Positions 7,827 to 16,953 of a stretch of DNA of 64,000 bases are shown piece after piece. The position numbers and the translations under genes were made by a program. Where the stretch lies: contig NZ_JAHKRM010000043.1 in NCBI RefSeq assembly GCF_019396345.1, positions 1 to 64,000 of the forward strand. Reading direction: 5' to 3'. Below the pieces are notes generated by a model. It did not search any database and was not told the origin of the DNA. It saw only the letters and a program-made list of their open reading frames with translations. This DNA is from Nonomuraea guangzhouensis. GTDB lineage: Bacteria > Actinomycetota > Actinomycetes > Streptosporangiales > Streptosporangiaceae. The stretch's first letter is position 1; each line of letters starts with the position of its first letter.

Positions 7827-8543
7827 TTAGAAGACGCGCTCGGAGACCTTCACCCGCTGGCTCGCCTCCAACGCGGCGCGCAACTTGTCGGCCGGCAGCG
7901 GCGCCGCGGCGGCCTGCAGCATGCGCTCGACCGGCACGTCGGGGTCGGCGAGGTAGATCTGGGTGTAGGCGCCGGACTCGGGCTCGAAACGCCAGCTCTC
8001 AGCCAGGGCTCCGGCGTCGACGGTGTCGAAGCCGAGCCGCTCGATCAGCTGCGCTGCCCGAGCCTTCGCACCGAGGTCATCGCCGGCGATGGGCAGGGCG
8101 CTGCGGTCCGTGGCCCCGGCGGGCCGGGCGAGCTGGGGGATGTGGTGGGCCAGGATGTTGTTGAAGGCCTTCACCAGCAGGGCGCCGGGCAACAGCTGCT
8201 GGGCCAGCTCGGTCGTGGTGGCCTTCTCGGCGTCGAGTTCGGCGATCCGGCCGTCACGGGAGGGGAAGTAGTTGCCGGTGTCCAGCACGGTCCGGCCCCG
8301 CAACAGGTCGGCAGGCACGGAACCGTAGGCGGCAAGCGGGATGCTGAGCAGGGTTGCCTCGCCAGCGCGGGCAGCTTGCTCCACGCTGCCTGCCACAGCT
8401 CGCGGCCCCAGCTCCTCGACCAGGCCGGCCAGGCTCTGCGGGCCGCGCGAGTTGGCGATCACCACGTTGATGTCCGCCGCCACCGCCAGCCGCGCGACCG
8501 CGGTGCCGATGTTTCCGCTGCCGATGATTCCCAGAGTCGGCAT
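7827..8543 (-). CDS. NAD(P)/F420-reductase-like oxidoreductase
   Basis: 238 aa. It opens directly with a dinucleotide-binding fold (TLGIIGSGNIGTAVARLAV) and an ANSRGPQSL segment that should contact the NADP phosphate, the pattern of the F420-dependent NADP oxidoreductase family. Later landmarks are VLDTGNYFPSRDG and KAFNNI. The ATG at 8543 follows a strong site (GGAGGAATCGCG); a longer frame from 8615 lacks support. Members of this group are often of unknown substrate and only some use F420. Upstream lies proA on the opposite strand. Confidence 0.8.
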   Translation of the reverse strand: MPTLGIIGSGNIGTAVARLAVAADINVVIANSRGPQSLAGLVEELGPRAVAGSVEQAARAGEATLLSIPLAAYGSVPADLLRGRTVLDTGNYFPSRDGRIAELDAEKATTTELAQQLLPGALLVKAFNNILAHHIPQLARPAGATDRSALPIAGDDLGAKARAAQLIERLGFDTVDAGALAESWRFEPESGAYTQIYLADPDVPVERMLQAAAAPLPADKLRAALEASQRVKVSERVF

Positions 8544-8717
8544 CGCGATTCCTCCCTCTACGTTGTGGCCGCCCCGAGCCCATACACCCGTGAACGCATG
8601 GGCCACCCTGGCCACGTTAAGACCTCACATCGATGTCAGAGGCAAATCAGCGGCGCCTGAGGCGTGGCCATAAGGCCCGGACTCTGAAGCGCCTGGCTGC
8701 ACGGCGACAACCATTAC

Positions 8718-8744
8718 TTGAGGATTGTTGAACGATGCTACAAT
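8718..8744 (+). promoter_or_regulatory. predicted proA promoter
   Basis: TTGAGG (8718-8723) and TACAAT (8739-8744) resemble -35 and -10 boxes with a 15-bp spacer. They lie 40 bp before the preferred TTG start at 8784, which makes an upstream TTG at 8718 unlikely as a start codon. Confidence 0.45.
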
Positions 8745-8783
8745 CGTCTTGAACTTGCCCATGCGCCCGCAGAAGGACGCCCT

Positions 8784-10055
8784 TTGATCAGCGACGCCAA
8801 CCGTCAGACCCCCTCCACCGAAGAGGCGGTGCGTACCTGCGCGATCCGGGCCAAGCAGAGCTGCGCGGCCCTCGAACGCGCGACGGACACGGACATCGAC
8901 GCCGCGCTGCGCGGCATGGCGGAGCGGTTGCCGGCGGCCCGGCACGCCCTCGTGTCCGCGAACGAGGAAGACCTTGCGGCGGCTGTGTCCGCCGAGATGT
9001 CGCCCGCTCTTCAGGACCGGCTGCGGTTGACCGGTCCGCGACTGGAGGCCATGGCCACCGAGCTGCGCACGCTGGCGGATGTGGCGCACGAGCCTCGGGA
9101 CAAGGTCCTGGAGGAGCGTTCGGACGGCCTCACCCTGCTGGAACGCCGCAGGCCGGTCGGCGTCATCGGCGCGAACTTCGAGGCACGTCCGAACGTCACC
9201 CTCGATATCGCGTCCCAGTTCCTGAAGTCGCGCAACGCAGGCGTGCTCCGCACCGGTTCGGCCGCGCTCCGCTCGTCTAGGGCCATGGTGGACCAGGTGA
9301 TCGCGCCGGCCCTCCGCGAGGCCGGCCTGGATCCGGACGCCATCCAGCTGGTTCCCAGCAAAAATCGCTTGGCGGCGTACGCGCTGGTGTCCCTGCCGGA
9401 GCTGATTCCGCTGGTCGTCCTGCGCGGCAGCGGCGAGAGCACCCGCGACCTCGGCCGTGAGGCCGCCCGCCACGGCGTGCGCACCCTCGCTCATGCCGAC
9501 GGCGGCGGGGTCCTGTACGTGGATTCGGCCGCCGACGACAAAGCCGTGCACCAGCTGATCGCCGACAGCCTGGACCGGCTGGGCGTGTGCAACCGGCTCA
9601 ATCTGCTGCTCATCGACCAGTTCGTGTACGACGAGCGGCTTCCCGGCATTCTGCAGGTCCTGGACCGCCTGGGCGTCACCGCGTCCCTGCCTCCGCACAC
9701 CCACCCGCGCGGATATGAGTGGTCGCTCGACCCGAAGCGTGCCGCCACCGTGACGGTCGACGCCGCCAACGGCCCACTGCACGCGGCTCAGATCGCCAAC
9801 GAAGAGACATCCGGACTGGCCGCCGCCATCGCGACCGAGGACCCAGCCGCCGCCGCGCAGTTCATCGACGCCTACACCGGCTCCGGCGTCTTCTGGAACT
9901 CCACCACACGGCTCCTCGACGGCTTCAAGCTGCTGCGGCTGCCGGAAACCGGTATCAACATCGACCGGGTGCCCGGCCCACGCGGCCCGGTGAGCTTCCG
10001 CGACCTGCATCTGCGGCAGTACCTGGTCGTGCCGAGCGAACGTCTCACGTCCTGA
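8784..10055 (+). CDS. proA: glutamate-5-semialdehyde dehydrogenase (ProA)
   Basis: About 423 aa. ProA reduces gamma-glutamyl phosphate with NADPH to glutamate semialdehyde in proline synthesis. Visible signatures are RRPVGVIGANFEARPNVT, LRGSGESTRDLG, HADGGGVLYVD and the catalytic cysteine in GVCNRLN. I prefer the TTG at 8784 because GAAGGA lies 6 bp upstream; an earlier in-frame TTG at 8718 coincides with the -35 box. ProB is not adjacent. GSAALRSS replaces the usual GGSEAxxSN segment and FEARPNVT the usual YEARPNVT, so this may be a divergent second copy; assignment to the family is firm, proline synthesis less so. Confidence 0.85.
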   Translation: MISDANRQTPSTEEAVRTCAIRAKQSCAALERATDTDIDAALRGMAERLPAARHALVSANEEDLAAAVSAEMSPALQDRLRLTGPRLEAMATELRTLADVAHEPRDKVLEERSDGLTLLERRRPVGVIGANFEARPNVTLDIASQFLKSRNAGVLRTGSAALRSSRAMVDQVIAPALREAGLDPDAIQLVPSKNRLAAYALVSLPELIPLVVLRGSGESTRDLGREAARHGVRTLAHADGGGVLYVDSAADDKAVHQLIADSLDRLGVCNRLNLLLIDQFVYDERLPGILQVLDRLGVTASLPPHTHPRGYEWSLDPKRAATVTVDAANGPLHAAQIANEETSGLAAAIATEDPAAAAQFIDAYTGSGVFWNSTTRLLDGFKLLRLPETGINIDRVPGPRGPVSFRDLHLRQYLVVPSERLTS

Positions 10056-10140
10056 CCGGGCCGTCGTTGCCCCACCGAGCAGAGCCGGAGATTTGGAGAC
10101 AGGCACAGAGGCATCTGCGTGCTCTGGAGCGCTCAGCGGC

Positions 10141-11115
10141 TCAGGTAGTCGCTAGTTTCCGGATACGCGGATGGTTCTCCAGCGCCCACCGCACGGTCTT
10201 CGGCGGGCGCCCGAGCAGGGTTTCCAGCTGGTCGGTGACACCGCGATACCCCCCGCCGCCAATCAGCCGGGTCAGGGTCTTCAGATGCTCCGCGATATGC
10301 GGGAACTGGCCCAAAGCGGGGTCCACATAGGTCTCATTCCAGGTTTCGACGTCCTCGGGAACGTATGTGATCTTGCGTCCCAGCACAGCTCCGAAGTCCT
10401 CCGCGATCTCGTGCATGTCCTTCAGCTCTGGGCCGGTGAGCGCGTAGGACTTCGACAGGTGCGGTGTCGGGTCGGCCAGGATCGTCGCGCACAACGCCGC
10501 CACGTCGTAAGCCGCGATGGGCGCGAGCCGGTGGTGGCCGAAGGGCAGGCGCAGTTCATCGTCGGCCAGCGAGCCCAGTGCCAGCCAGGTCAGGATCGGG
10601 TTCTCGACGAAGAAGGCCGCCCGGACGTTGACGGTCGGGAGGCCGGACCAGTCCAGCACCTGCTCGGCGACCCAGTGGGCCCGCTGCTGCGGTGACCAGT
10701 CCGCGACGCGTCCGCCGAGTCGCGAACGCCGTTCGTCCTCCGGTGCGATCATGTTCTCGAACGTCATGAACGACTGCTCGTACTCGGAGATGTTGACGAA
10801 GACCTCGATGTCGCCCTGGGCACGCGCCGCCGCGGCCATCAGGCTGACGGCGTCGGTGTAGTAGGGCGACAGGCTCATGCTGAAGTAGATGCGGCGGCAG
10901 CCTTTCAGCGCGGCGGTCAGGTCGGCGATGTTGAGCAGGTCACCGACGAAGACCTCGGCCCCGGCCTGGCGGAGCGCGTGGGCGCGTTCGTCGTCCTGGC
11001 GCACGAACGCGCGCACCGGGTGCCCTTGGTCAAGCAGCATGTCGACCATTGTTCGGCTCACACCACCGATTTCGCCGGCGGCTCCGGTGATCAGGATGGG
11101 ATTGTGCTGTGGCAT
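10141..11115 (-). CDS. NmrA-like NAD(P)-binding protein
   Basis: 324 aa. N-terminal Rossmann motif ITGAAGEIGGVSR (a GxxGxxG variant), VRAFVRQDDERA for cofactor choice, and a WALGSLADDELRLPFG/AYDVAALCATIL pattern typical of NmrA/HSCARG-type atypical short-chain dehydrogenases. These act as redox sensors or quinone/isoflavone reductase relatives. The ATG at 11115 has a GAGGACAG site. It is third in a same-strand group with the hydrolase at 11157 and the dehydrogenase at 12216, so it likely shares the operator pair at 12935. Confidence 0.8.
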   Translation of the reverse strand: MPQHNPILITGAAGEIGGVSRTMVDMLLDQGHPVRAFVRQDDERAHALRQAGAEVFVGDLLNIADLTAALKGCRRIYFSMSLSPYYTDAVSLMAAAARAQGDIEVFVNISEYEQSFMTFENMIAPEDERRSRLGGRVADWSPQQRAHWVAEQVLDWSGLPTVNVRAAFFVENPILTWLALGSLADDELRLPFGHHRLAPIAAYDVAALCATILADPTPHLSKSYALTGPELKDMHEIAEDFGAVLGRKITYVPEDVETWNETYVDPALGQFPHIAEHLKTLTRLIGGGGYRGVTDQLETLLGRPPKTVRWALENHPRIRKLATT

Positions 11116-11156
11116 CGATCTGTCCTCTGTCTGGTTGGTGGGGTGGGTCAGCGGTA

Positions 11157-12185
11157 CTACAAGCGGGGCGTCGAGCTGTCGAGGAAGCCGAGGAGTGCGG
11201 CGTTGACCTCGGCGGGACGCTCCTGTTGCGTCCAATGCCCGCAGCCCGGCAACACCACCGGGTCGTGCATGTGGGGCGCGAGGGCGCTCAGCCGGTTGCC
11301 CGGCCCGCCCTTGCCACGCAGGAGATCGCTCAGCGAGCTGCCCTCGTCCGGGCCGCGCAATGAGGTGACCATGTCGCGGTCTCCCACCACGTACAGGGCG
11401 GGGACCTCAATCCCACGCCCCTTGAAAGGAGCGAGCAGTTCGTTGTTGCGTTCGATGTTGCGGTACCAGTTGAAGGCTCCGGTGAAGGCCTGCTCGCCGT
11501 GCAGGGCGAAGTCCTCGGCGTAGGCCTGGATGTCCTGCTCCGTCAGCCAGGCAGGGAGAGTGGGCGAGGCCGGCATGGTGTCCAGGAGGCCCAGACCGTC
11601 GGGTATGACCAACGGGCGGGGCTCCCTGCCGAGCGGGTTGTCGCCTGAGGCGCCGACCAGGAGGCGGCGGAAGGAGTCCGGGATGTCCTTGGCGAACTCC
11701 GCGTCAGCGATTCCCGGCTGCTGGAAGTAGATCTGGTAGAAGCCCTCGCCGTACTGGGTGCGGGTGATCGAGGGCGGGACCATCCCGCCGGGCAGAATCG
11801 GCGGAATGCTGAGGCCGGCCACCGCGCGGACCTTGTCCGGGCGCAGCATCGCCGCGGTCCAGGCAACGGGTGCACCCCAGTCGTGACCCACGAGGACCGC
11901 CTGCTCCTCTCCCAGCTCCTCGATCAGGGCGATCACGTCGCCGACGAGGTGGAGCAGGGTGTAGGAGGTGACGTCCGGCGGCTGCTCGCTGCGGGCGTAG
12001 CCGCGCTGGTCAGGGGCGACGACCCGGTAGCCGGCCGCCGCCAGCGGCCCGAACTGGTGACGCCAGGAGTACCAGCTCTCCGGCCAGCCGTGCAGCAGCA
12101 GGACCAGCGGTCCCCGCCCCTGCTCGGCGATGTGCAGCCTGACCCCGTTCACGTCGACGAAGCGGTGGGTGAGCGAACTTTCCAC
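11157..12185 (-). CDS. epoxide hydrolase-type alpha/beta hydrolase
   Basis: 342 aa. Oxyanion motif HGWPESWYSWR (about 32-42), nucleophile Asp in GHDWGAPVAW (about residue 101), cap domain with a Tyr-rich stretch (YGEGFYQIYFQ) and catalytic His in GCGHWTQQE near the C-terminus: the soluble epoxide hydrolase set. Asp rather than Ser as nucleophile separates it from esterases. It sits between the SDR gene (30 bp upstream) and an NmrA-like gene in one likely transcript. Substrate unknown. Confidence 0.88.
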   Translation of the reverse strand: MESSLTHRFVDVNGVRLHIAEQGRGPLVLLLHGWPESWYSWRHQFGPLAAAGYRVVAPDQRGYARSEQPPDVTSYTLLHLVGDVIALIEELGEEQAVLVGHDWGAPVAWTAAMLRPDKVRAVAGLSIPPILPGGMVPPSITRTQYGEGFYQIYFQQPGIADAEFAKDIPDSFRRLLVGASGDNPLGREPRPLVIPDGLGLLDTMPASPTLPAWLTEQDIQAYAEDFALHGEQAFTGAFNWYRNIERNNELLAPFKGRGIEVPALYVVGDRDMVTSLRGPDEGSSLSDLLRGKGGPGNRLSALAPHMHDPVVLPGCGHWTQQERPAEVNAALLGFLDSSTPRL

Positions 12186-12215
12186 AAGGATCTCCTCGAG
12201 ATCGGTGAGTGCGTG

Positions 12216-12917
12216 CTACTTCTTCAGCTGGGCGTACATGGCTTCCAGGTCGGCGGACAGCTGTGACTTGATCCAGCGCGTGGTGTCGTCGGCCAACACC
12301 TCGTGTGCCCCCGCAGCGATGCCGTCGAGCGCGGCCACGGCGACATCGCGGGGGTCGGCCTTGGGCGCGTCGAGGCCCGACGTCATATCGGTGTCCACGT
12401 AGGCCACGTGGAGCCCGGTCACCGCGATGCCGCGCGGCTGCAGCTCCAGGCGCAGAGAGTTGGTCTGCGACCACAGGGCGGCCTTGGAGGCGCTGTAGGG
12501 CGTGCCGTCTGCCAGCCAGGACAGGGCGGAGTGGACGTTGAGGATGTGGCCCCCGCCGTTGCGCTCGATGATCGGCGCGAAAGCCCGGGTGACCAGCAGC
12601 GGCCCGTAGAAGTTGGTCTCCAGATCCCGGCGCACGTCCTGCATCGGGGAGTCGAGGTACGAAGCGCCGACGGAGGCGCCGGCGTTGTTGATCAGGATGG
12701 TGACGTCCTGGGCCTGCTCGGCGGCGGCCGCCACGGATGCCGGGTGGGTGACCTCGAGCGCCAGCGGGACGGCATCGGGGTTCGTCACCGTGCGTGGGTC
12801 ACGGGCGGTGGCGTAGACCTTGGCGGCACCGCGTGCGTAGAGCTCCTCGACCAGTTCCTTGCCGATACCGCGGCCGCCTCCGGTGACGAAGACGTTGGCG
12901 CCCTTGATTGCTGTCAT
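12216..12917 (-). CDS. short-chain dehydrogenase/reductase
   Basis: 233 aa. Cofactor motif TGGGRGIG (residues 12-19), NNAG, catalytic Ser in HSALSW and YSASK. It is a classical SDR using NAD(P)H. The ATG at 12917 follows GGAGG; the longer frame to 12998 would run through two operator palindromes and is rejected. First gene of a likely three-gene transcript under the paired operators at 12935-12973. Confidence 0.9.
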   Translation of the reverse strand: MTAIKGANVFVTGGGRGIGKELVEELYARGAAKVYATARDPRTVTNPDAVPLALEVTHPASVAAAAEQAQDVTILINNAGASVGASYLDSPMQDVRRDLETNFYGPLLVTRAFAPIIERNGGGHILNVHSALSWLADGTPYSASKAALWSQTNSLRLELQPRGIAVTGLHVAYVDTDMTSGLDAPKADPRDVAVAALDGIAAGAHEVLADDTTRWIKSQLSADLEAMYAQLKK

Positions 12918-12934
12918 GACTGCCTCCACAATGA

Positions 12935-12973
12935 GAAACCGATCGGTTTCCACCACCATAAACCGATCGGTTT
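12935..12973. promoter_or_regulatory. paired TetR-type operators, site 1
   Basis: GAAACCGATCGGTTTC (12935-12950) and AAACCGATCGGTTT (12960-12973) are perfect palindromes with centres 24 bp apart. The first lies 17 bp upstream of the SDR start. The same pair and spacing recur at 13460 and 16843. Confidence 0.8.
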
Positions 12974-13459
12974 CCTCGTGCAAATGCAGGTGAGCCAAGC
13001 CATCACCATGTGAGTTTCAAAACTGGGCCAAAGAGGTCGGTCAAGCGGGAGGCGCTCACCAAGTGGATGAGTGAGCACACCGCCGCGACAACCGGTCATC
13101 CGTGGTTCCCGCGGATCCGGGGGACTCCATACGGGTGAAGCCCGGAGCGTGACCGTGACCACAGCATGCGAGCCACAGCCCTGACAACGGAGCAGCTGCG
13201 CGCGGGCCTCGTAATTTGGGGCGACTGAGCCGGCGCGGCGCCGTGGCGCACCCCGCCACAGGGTGGGGGGTCGCAGGTCGGACTTCGACTGCCAGGTGGT
13301 GGCTAACGCATATGCCCGTCAAGGCGTCGTGCAGGTGCAGCGTAAGCATTCAGCAGCCTTGTGACGCTGGGCGAAGCGGGCTGGTCACGCGTCCAAGGCA
13401 ACGGGTGGCAGCCACAGGTCAACCGTCGAGAACCGGATGCCCGGGGGCTTGCCGCTTAG
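12974..13459. other. intergenic region without a recognisable gene
   Basis: No frame here shows codon bias, a ribosome binding site or a family motif. It separates the operator pair of the SDR transcript from that of the NmrA-like gene, and may contain decayed sequence. Confidence 0.4.
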
Positions 13460-13498
13460 AAACCGATCGGTGTACCGTGATGGAAACCGATCGGTTTC
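13460..13498. promoter_or_regulatory. paired TetR-type operators, site 2
   Basis: AAACCGATCGGTGT (13460-13473, one mismatch) and GAAACCGATCGGTTTC (13483-13498), centres 24 bp apart. The next gene on this strand starts 142 bp downstream at 13640, leaving an unusually long leader. Confidence 0.75.
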
Positions 13499-13582
13499 AA
13501 GGGCTCATGGCCCACGGGCATCGGCGCAGCGTCAGTCGGTCAGTTCTGTTGATCGCTAAGCCGATGCAGAGATCACTCCCGA

Positions 13583-13602
13583 ACGCGCCGCGCCTGGCGC
13601 GT
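13583..13602 (+). other. hairpin in the leader of the NmrA-like gene
   Basis: Arms ACGCGCC and GGCGCGT around GCGCCT, ending 37 bp before the ATG at 13640. There is no T-run. It could influence translation, or mean nothing. Confidence 0.3.
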
Positions 13603-13639
13603 GCTGATCGCATGCGTACTCGACCTCGGAGTCAAAACC

Positions 13640-14737
13640 ATGTCTGCTCATGCCACCTCCACCATCTTCGTCATCGGCGGCACAGGGGCTCAAGGAATAC
13701 CCATCATTCGCGCCCTCGTCGCCGACAAGAAGTACTCCGTCCGCGTCCTCACCCGGGATGCCGCCTCCCCCCGGGCCCAGGCTCTCCTCGCGCTCGGCAA
13801 CGTCTCCATCCTCGAAGGGTCATTCGCCGACGAGGACGTGCTGCGCGAAGGATTTCGCGGCTGCGACGGGGCGTTCATCAACATCGACGGGTTCAACACG
13901 GGCGAGAAGACCGAGACCTACTGGGCCTTCCGCAGTTATGAGATAGCGATCGAAGAAGGAATCAAGTTCTTCGTCTACGGAAACCTCGACTACGCCCTGA
14001 AGAAATCAGGCTACGACTCCAGGTTCCGCACCGGCCACTATGACGGCAAGGGCCGCATGGCCGAATGGGTGCTGTTCCAGAACGAAAAGAACAGGGATCG
14101 GATGGGAGCAGCGGTCTTCACGTCAGGTCCCTACATCGAGATGGTCATCTCACCGCTCACGCCCATGACACCCACCATCGAGGACGGTGTCGTCACGTGG
14201 CGAGTCCCGCTCGGCGAGGGAGCTGTTCCGCATGTGGCTCTTGAAGACTGCGGATTCTATGTCCGCTGGCTCTTCGACCATCCGGAACGAGCCAATGGCA
14301 TGGACCTCGAAGTCGCCATCGAGCACATGACCTACACCGATATGGCTGCAGCATTCGAGAAGGTCACCGGGCATCCGGCCCAGTACATCGACACTGATCT
14401 GGACACATATTGGAACAGTCCGGACCTGAAGGGGATTGCTGATCACCCTGCCGGATACAACGCCGATCCCAACGACAAGAGCACCATGAGCTTCCGCGAC
14501 AATTTCACGGGCTTCTGGAATGTGTGGAAGCACGGAATCATCACCAGGGACTACGCTCTGCTCGACGAAATTCACCCTGACAGGATCAGAAACGCTGAGG
14601 AGTGGTTCCGTCGCGAAGAAAAGTTGGGAAGGGAGCTCGGCAAGGGAAGTCTCTGGGAGAGAGTCCAGCCGGAGAACTGGAGCATAGACTCAGCGGTCCT
14701 CAAGAGCAGCGCGGATTTCAGGGCGGGCAAGTTGTAG
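13640..14737 (+). CDS. NmrA/HSCARG-like NAD(P)-binding protein
   Basis: 365 aa. Rossmann motif FVIGGTGAQGIPIIRAL (residues 9-25), RVLTRDAASPRA, then FINIDGFN and YGNLDYALKKSGYDSRFRTGHYDGKGRMAEWV. This is close to the NmrA group of atypical SDRs, which bind NADP(H) but often lack the YxxxK pair. GC content and codon use are a little lower than in the neighbours (more AAG/GAA), a possible sign of separate origin. The ATG at 13640 follows GGAG. Expression is probably controlled through the operator pair at 13460-13498. Confidence 0.8.
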   Translation: MSAHATSTIFVIGGTGAQGIPIIRALVADKKYSVRVLTRDAASPRAQALLALGNVSILEGSFADEDVLREGFRGCDGAFINIDGFNTGEKTETYWAFRSYEIAIEEGIKFFVYGNLDYALKKSGYDSRFRTGHYDGKGRMAEWVLFQNEKNRDRMGAAVFTSGPYIEMVISPLTPMTPTIEDGVVTWRVPLGEGAVPHVALEDCGFYVRWLFDHPERANGMDLEVAIEHMTYTDMAAAFEKVTGHPAQYIDTDLDTYWNSPDLKGIADHPAGYNADPNDKSTMSFRDNFTGFWNVWKHGIITRDYALLDEIHPDRIRNAEEWFRREEKLGRELGKGSLWERVQPENWSIDSAVLKSSADFRAGKL

Positions 14738-14859
14738 GCGGGCGCGATCAGCGCCGCCCATGGCCCGGCCAACACGGTCAGGAACGGGCGATCGGGCATT
14801 CCGGCAGAGGGTGCTCCAGATCCTCATGCGCCTCCACCCATGATCAGCGTGGCGGACCT

Positions 14860-14995
14860 TCTGCTTCCCGTACGGCAGCCGACTCAGCAACACCGGCCAC
14901 GGTCCCGTACCCCCGGGCAGGTAGACGTCGGCGCGCAGCACGGTGCCGCACCGCATCTGTGCCGGAACATCGAACTCGATCTGGATCTCTGCCAC
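14860..14995 (-). pseudogene. CocE/NonD hydrolase, N-terminal remnant
   Basis: From a GTG at 14995 (AAGGAG just upstream) about 45 codons read IEFDVPAQMRCGTVLRADVYLP and GPWPVLLSRLPYGKQ, the conserved opening of CocE/X-Pro dipeptidyl-peptidase-like hydrolases. After that the frame degenerates; the usual 500-plus residues with the Ser nucleophile are missing. Confidence 0.6.
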
Positions 14996-15100
14996 GCATT
15001 GCTCCTTGGCGTGCCACGACGCTGTCACGCGACATGGTCGAACCTGGTCCCCCTCACGCACTACACCCGAACGGGAGTGGCCACAGCACCCTCGGGGCGG

Positions 15101-15979
15101 TCACGCCACCGCGTTCAACAGGTCGGCCAGCACGTCGGGCCGTTCCAGGGCGATGAAGTGACCGGCCTTCGGCACCTGCGTGAAGTCGGCGGCCGGCAGC
15201 AGCTGCTTGTTGGCTTGCCGGTCCGAGGGCCGGGACCAGTCGTTCTCCCCGTAGAGGAGGTGGACGGGCGCCTTGACCTCGGGGTAGCGCGCGCGGGCCG
15301 CGATGAGGCTGGGCAGGCTCTGGTACACGGCACGGGCGACGGTCGGGTAGCCGGGGCGGCCGCCCACCTGGAGGAGCTCGTCCAGGTAGTCCTCCCGCAA
15401 AGCGGTCTTGTCGCCGAGGCCGCCCTGAAGGATCTTGCGGAGGGCGGCCTTGGGCTCCACCCCCGCGATCACCGGGCCCACTCCCGGCGTCAGGACACCG
15501 CTGACCACCACACGGGCCAGGAGACTGGACCGGGCGATCCCGCCGCGGAAGTCGTAGGCGTTGACCGCGACGACGCGCCGAACCAGCTCCGGCAGGTCGG
15601 CCGCGGTGGTCAGGGCGAGCACCGCACCCATGGACTCCCCGACCAGCGTCACGTCATGGAGGTCGAGTTCGGTGAGGAGCCGCTTGACGCCCGCGCGCAT
15701 GGCCGGCTCGTCGTACGCCGCGCCGGGCACGATCTCGGAGTAGCCCATCCCCGGGAGATCGAGGGCGTACACGGTGTACTGATGCGAGATCATTGGGATG
15801 AGGGCGCGGAAGTGCTCGGCCTGCGTGCGCACGGTGTGCAGCAGGACCAGGGCAGCACCCGTGCCCGCTTTGAGGTAGCGCAGCGTTCCCTCATGGCTGT
15901 GGAGCCTTCCGCGCGGGGCGATGGTGTGGCTGGTGGTCCCCGGAATGTGGATCGTGGGACGCGCCTCTTGGTCGGGCAT
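15101..15979 (-). CDS. alpha/beta hydrolase
   Basis: 292 aa. LVLLHTVRTQAEHF replaces the usual HG oxyanion motif; the nucleophile elbow is GESMGAVLAL (about residue 117), acid in YGENDWSRPSD and His in AGHFIALERPD. Family: alpha/beta hydrolase fold-1. It begins 28 bp after the SDR gene at 16008 on the same strand, so the two likely form an operon under the operator pair at 16843. Substrate not predictable. Confidence 0.87.
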   Translation of the reverse strand: MPDQEARPTIHIPGTTSHTIAPRGRLHSHEGTLRYLKAGTGAALVLLHTVRTQAEHFRALIPMISHQYTVYALDLPGMGYSEIVPGAAYDEPAMRAGVKRLLTELDLHDVTLVGESMGAVLALTTAADLPELVRRVVAVNAYDFRGGIARSSLLARVVVSGVLTPGVGPVIAGVEPKAALRKILQGGLGDKTALREDYLDELLQVGGRPGYPTVARAVYQSLPSLIAARARYPEVKAPVHLLYGENDWSRPSDRQANKQLLPAADFTQVPKAGHFIALERPDVLADLLNAVA

Positions 15980-16007
15980 ATCGACGACTCCTTGTGACCG
16001 GCAGGCC

Positions 16008-16823
16008 TCAGCCGGCCAGCTGGTTGAGCTTGCGGATCTGCTTGTCGAAGACCCGGGCAGGAGCGATGCGGCGCAGTGTGCTCGCGCGTCCGGCGAGGGA
16101 CCCGGCGGTGTAGCGCAGCCTCGGCTTCGGGTCGGTCGCCGCCTCGACGATCACCTTGGCGACGGTGGCGGGGGCGTCGCCGTCCTTGATCGCTGCCTCC
16201 ATCATGCGGTCGAAGGCGCCCCGCTGGTCGGCGTAGATCCGCAGGGGCGTGTCGGGCCGTGGGCTGTTGGCCTCGAATCCGGTGCTGGTGTAGGCGGGCT
16301 CGACGAGAAGCGCCCGGACGCCGTACTCGCGGACCTCGTGGTCCAGGGACTCGGAGTACCCCTCGATCGCATGCTTGGAGGCGGCGTAAGCGGCCATGTA
16401 AGGCGAGGGGAGGAAGCCGACCACGGAGGAGAGGTTGATGATGCGCCCGCGTCCTTGAGCGCGCATATGGGGCAGGACCGCCTTCGTCATGCGCATCACA
16501 CCGAAGACGTTGACGTTGAAGAGGTCCTGGGCCTGCGCGACGGAGCTTTCCTCAACGGCACCGATTGCGCCCATGCCGGCGTTGTTGACCAGCACGTCAA
16601 TCCGCCCGAACCGCTCGATCACCTGCTGGACCGCGGCGGTGACCGACGTGTCACCAGCCACGTCGAGGTCGAGAAAGGTCACACCGTCGAGTGGGGTGAC
16701 GCGCGAGGCGTCACGGCTGGTGCCGACCACGTCGAAACCCGCTTCCACCAGCGCGAGCGCGGCCGCTTTTCCGATGCCGGATGACGCACCCGTCACGAGT
16801 GCCACCGGCCGATTTGTCGCCAT
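16008..16823 (-). CDS. short-chain dehydrogenase/reductase
   Basis: 271 aa. TGASSGIGKA at residues 11-20, NNAGMGAIG, catalytic Ser in INLSSVVGF and YAASK; the C-terminal half resembles the SDR subgroup annotated as oxidoreductase with 17-beta-HSD-like layout. The ATG lies 19 bp from the first operator palindrome, nearly the same geometry as at the 12917 gene. Followed by an alpha/beta hydrolase gene. Confidence 0.9.
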   Translation of the reverse strand: MATNRPVALVTGASSGIGKAAALALVEAGFDVVGTSRDASRVTPLDGVTFLDLDVAGDTSVTAAVQQVIERFGRIDVLVNNAGMGAIGAVEESSVAQAQDLFNVNVFGVMRMTKAVLPHMRAQGRGRIINLSSVVGFLPSPYMAAYAASKHAIEGYSESLDHEVREYGVRALLVEPAYTSTGFEANSPRPDTPLRIYADQRGAFDRMMEAAIKDGDAPATVAKVIVEAATDPKPRLRYTAGSLAGRASTLRRIAPARVFDKQIRKLNQLAG

Positions 16824-16842
16824 CCTGGACTCCCTGGCGTAA

Positions 16843-16881
16843 GAAACCGATCAGTTTCCCTTACTGTAAACCGATCGGTTT
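16843..16881. promoter_or_regulatory. paired TetR-type operators, site 3
   Basis: GAAACCGATCAGTTTC (16843-16858, one mismatch) and AAACCGATCGGTTT (16868-16881), again with 24 bp between centres, upstream of the SDR-hydrolase pair. Confidence 0.78.
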
Positions 16882-16953
16882 CCCCGTGCAAGCTCAAGCG
16901 GGAAACAGATCCGGGCGCGTCACCCTTCGTTCACGGTGCCCGCCAGCAGAGGG

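Noticed and set aside
7452..10106. Long frames opposite the oxidoreductase and proA genes (402 and 493 codons)
   Set aside because: Antisense shadows with His/Gln/Gly-biased composition.
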